From Proteobacteria bacterium ST_bin11 (GTDB lineage: Bacteria; Pseudomonadota; Gammaproteobacteria; Methylococcales; Methylomonadaceae), in the NCBI GenBank assembly GCA_002083615.1, contig MSXO01000052.1, forward strand, positions 211 through 14,917: DNA of 14,707 nt. The letters run 5' to 3'. The position numbers were made by a program, and so were the translations under genes. Below, one piece after another: positions 13,221 to 14,707 of this stretch. The notes beneath the pieces were generated by a model that saw nothing but the letters and a program-made list of their open reading frames with translations, made no database searches and had not been told where the DNA came from. The number at the start of each line of letters is the position of its first letter. The stretch's first letter is position 1.

Positions 13221-13250
13221 ACAATAAAGGTCGAATTCGGCCTTTATTGT
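13221..13250. promoter_or_regulatory. 30-bp near-perfect palindrome in the ssb/DUF1845 divergent region
   Basis: ACAATAAAGG and CCTTTATTGT are perfect 10-bp inverted arms around a centre whose CGAATTCG is itself palindromic; only one base pair of the 30 bp breaks symmetry. It begins one base into a TACAAT -10-like hexamer on each strand. It lies about 62 bp before the plus-strand ATG at 13313 and 325 bp before the ssb ATG. A smaller inverted repeat, GCCAAA/TTTGGC, follows at 13257-13273. No recognisable -35 box was found at proper spacing. Best reading: an operator for a dimeric regulator. The 417-bp gap 12896-13312 contains no gene. Confidence 0.55.
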
Positions 13251-13312
13251 AAAAAGGCCAAAAAAAATTTGGCTTACGATCATGGCTCATTTATCCAACA
13301 TGGGAAACGGTC

Positions 13313-13981
13313 ATGTCCGAAACAGCTCCTCAGCCAAAATCAGCCTCGCGTCGCGCCATCAGTCGGCCGATATTTGAGCGCACGTTTAGCATAAACAGCG
13401 AACAAGCCATTCGGGTCATTCGTGATAGCTATCACCGGTTGATGGTGTCCTTGTATGCGATCGACGTGATCCTGCGCATCATCGGTCGGGAAGAAACCGT
13501 CGATGAAATCGAAAACATCGTCAGTCAGATGATTGCCGAATGCGCGGAGCAACTGCAACTGGAAAAGAGTCGGCTGGAAAAACTCAAAGCCGACAACGGC
13601 ATCAATGAAACGCCGACCTACACGCACCCTAGGGAATTTGTGGCCAAGATTGCCTCGCCGCAGATTGCGCAATTCGTAGAGTTGATTCGATTGCTGGATC
13701 AGTTGATGATCGTCATGGACACTTTATGGCTATGCCAGATCATCTCCAACAAACACTGCATTGCCGCGCGCCTGGAGTGGCAGCAGCGCTTGCAGCGACT
13801 GGCCAATAAAATTGTCACAATGGAAAGGCATGCGCATCAGGCAGCTTATGAACAAGGGCATGGAGAGGAAGTGCGACTGGCCCGACAAGAATCTGGACTG
13901 TTGGGTGAGCCAGCGAAACTTTCCAAGGAAGATGACTCATCGGTTGATGAGGCCGGTTCGGATAAGGCAGGTGCGCAATGA
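13313..13981 (+). CDS. DUF1845 / AcaB-type ICE protein, 222 aa
   Basis: The helical domain (about 20-170: FERTFSINSEQAIRVIRDSY, then HPREFVAKIASPQIAQFVEL and IRLLDQLMIVMDTLW) resembles the DUF1845/PFL_4669 family that recurs in integrative conjugative elements and plasmids. AcaB of IncC plasmids, which I recall as an activator of conjugation genes, belongs to a related group; whether this protein is a regulator is inference. The tail (about 190-222) is acidic and polar. The ATG at 13313 has only a weak GGGAAACGG upstream. The gene starts the plus-strand transcription unit, directed away from ssb, and a large palindrome lies in front of it. Its stop overlaps the next start in an ATGA. The family call is by recollection of pattern, not by search. 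Confidence 0.62.
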   Translation: MSETAPQPKSASRRAISRPIFERTFSINSEQAIRVIRDSYHRLMVSLYAIDVILRIIGREETVDEIENIVSQMIAECAEQLQLEKSRLEKLKADNGINETPTYTHPREFVAKIASPQIAQFVELIRLLDQLMIVMDTLWLCQIISNKHCIAARLEWQQRLQRLANKIVTMERHAHQAAYEQGHGEEVRLARQESGLLGEPAKLSKEDDSSVDEAGSDKAGAQ

Positions 13982-14232
13982 CAGTTAGTGCGGGTGAAAT
14001 ATGCTTGAGTGTTTCGTTATCCGAACAGGAGGCTTGGGATTTGGCGCAATTTCTGAAGCGAACTGGATTTGCTGATTTTCGAAGTAACGCAGTCGATGAT
14101 GGGGAGGCTTATCCCATGCAGGCCGTGACCCAAATGATCAGAAGAAACCTGGAAGTACATGGAATTAACCCGAAGGAACCTGAGGCCTCATTCACCGATC
14201 AATTTTTTGATGCTGTCTTTACTGATTGTTGA
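13978..14232 (+). CDS. Small conserved hypothetical protein, 84 aa (possibly DUF7706-like)
   Basis: The protein begins with a beta-like strand (ICLSVSLSEQEAWDLAQFLKR) followed by helix, then FRSNAVDDGEAYPMQAVTQMI and a polar tail. The pattern of EAWDLAQFLKR with FRSNAVDDGEAY reminds me of short proteins filed under DUF7706 on mobile elements, with low certainty. Translation is coupled to the DUF1845-like gene by a 4-bp ATGA overlap. Its 3' end overlaps, on the other strand, a small minus-strand ORF ending at 14188. No catalytic motif is seen; function unknown. Confidence 0.65.
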   Translation: MTVSAGEICLSVSLSEQEAWDLAQFLKRTGFADFRSNAVDDGEAYPMQAVTQMIRRNLEVHGINPKEPEASFTDQFFDAVFTDC

Positions 14233-14349
14233 TAAGTTCAGCTTTTTAATTTCCTTGGCTTTAAAATCTATGGCCTGGGTTTTACCAAGTTCCAGAAGCT
14301 TAGCGATTATCAGCTTGTCAGATTTCAATAAAAAATCCTCGAGTGTCAT
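14188..14349 (-). CDS. Small Lys/Leu-rich hypothetical protein, 53 aa
   Basis: The ATG at 14349 overlaps the TGA of the upstream winged-helix-like ORF in an ATGA arrangement within an A-rich run. The protein is short, highly charged and helical (MTLEDFLLKSDKLIIAKLLE, then FKAKEIKKLNLSTISKDSIK). The LSTISKDSIKKLIG end may be a helix-turn-helix-like element. It converges on, and overlaps by 45 bp, the 3' end of the plus-strand 84-aa gene. It has no leader RNA and is clearly more AT-rich than the operons to the left. The coupling and amino-acid make-up support a real gene, but it is too short to assign. Confidence 0.5.
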   Translation of the reverse strand: MTLEDFLLKSDKLIIAKLLELGKTQAIDFKAKEIKKLNLSTISKDSIKKLIGE

Positions 14350-14699
14350 TTTTTTACACGAACGGCATCGACACCACCTTTAGCCTTTTCGGTATGAACC
14401 AGTCCCATGACCATAAAAAACGCAATTGCTTTGTTAACGGTCGTTTTGCTAATGCTCGGGTCAGCTTTATTGCACAGATCGAATAAGGTCGTTCTAAACT
14501 GTGCCGGATCAGGACAGACGTCCTTTAAGGCCACGGCGTGTTTGTAAATTGTTTTTAGCCTATCGGCATTGTCTGGCAGCGTATTGTATTTTTTTAGCAG
14601 GACTTTATAGCCCTCCGCGCTAGCAACGACTTCAGTTTTTTCGGTCGGTTGTATCGGCTTTGCGAGACTGGCTAAATTAGCGTACCGCTTTTGCTGACT
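14346..14699 (-). CDS. Winged-helix-like protein, 5' end unresolved (118 codons open)
   Basis: The frame is open from just after a TGA at 14702-14700 and looks coding throughout: AKPIQPTEKTEVVASAEGYK, then LKKYNTLPDNADRLKTIYKH, then a C-terminal segment with FRTTLFDLCNKADPSISKTT, VNKAIAFFMVMGLVHTEKAKG. The C-terminal half resembles a winged helix-turn-helix of a DNA-binding protein. There is no ATG; the only usual alternative start is a GTG at 14534 without a visible ribosome-binding site. The true start may be a rare codon, or a frameshift near 14700 may join it to another frame beyond the window. It is therefore either an N-terminally unresolved gene or a decayed one. It is coupled to the downstream 53-aa ORF. 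Confidence 0.5.
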   Translation of the reverse strand, partial: SQQKRYANLASLAKPIQPTEKTEVVASAEGYKVLLKKYNTLPDNADRLKTIYKHAVALKDVCPDPAQFRTTLFDLCNKADPSISKTTVNKAIAFFMVMGLVHTEKAKGGVDAVRVKK

Positions 14700-14707
14700 T
14701 CAATGGC

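Noticed and set aside
12928..13227. A 99-aa plus-strand ORF over the ssb upstream region
   Set aside because: It runs through the ssb leader and copy C, has no ribosome-binding site, and its composition is non-protein-like.

Overview
The window reads as the backbone of a conjugative plasmid or integrative conjugative element from a gammaproteobacterium. The grounds are family-level: a Red-type recombination set (SSB, Bet/RecT annealase, YqaJ/lambda-type exonuclease) beside CobS-like and CobT-like genes recalls SXT/R391 ICEs and IncA/C plasmids, and the DUF1845-like and DUF4942-methylase genes are typical of such elements. A methanotroph-like host is only a guess. No rRNA, tRNA, CRISPR array, transposase or integrase was found.

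Layout. Thirteen minus-strand genes run right to left from about 12.9 kb to 47. They fall into modules: (i) ssb, bet/recT, an unknown 111-aa gene and a YqaJ exonuclease (12895-9750); (ii) a 70-aa protein, a MoxR/CobS-like AAA+ ATPase, a WGR-domain protein, a DUF3150 protein and a CobT-like VWA protein (9407-4258); (iii) a lone membrane-anchored coiled-coil protein (3916-3380); (iv) a zinc-ribbon protein, an unknown 165-aa protein and a DUF4942 N6-adenine methylase (2860-47). On the plus strand are a 125-aa orphan (3025-3402) and a DUF1845-like/84-aa pair (13313-14232). The AT-rich right edge holds a minus-strand winged-helix-like fragment coupled to a 53-aa ORF.

The most unusual content is non-coding. 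Eleven of the 13 minus-strand genes carry the same RNA architecture just 5' of the ribosome-binding site: a CCC-loop-GGG hairpin whose GGG side can instead join a longer helix enclosing a second CCC-loop-GGG hairpin. Primary sequence varies a great deal while pairing is kept. The two genes without a leader (WGR, exonuclease) abut or overlap the upstream gene and are probably translationally coupled. A second element of about 80 bp, with three or four stem-loops and compensatory changes, occurs three times (about 4024-4109, 9483-9560, 13031-13113), each time just 5' of such a leader and at the head of a module. I recognise neither motif.

Other oddities: an in-frame amber codon in the DUF3150 gene followed by 41 apparently coding codons; an 8-bp tandem duplication that appears to have frameshifted the SSB C-terminal tip; Trp-Phe C-termini shared by three module proteins; and a 30-bp near-perfect palindrome in the ssb/DUF1845 divergent region.
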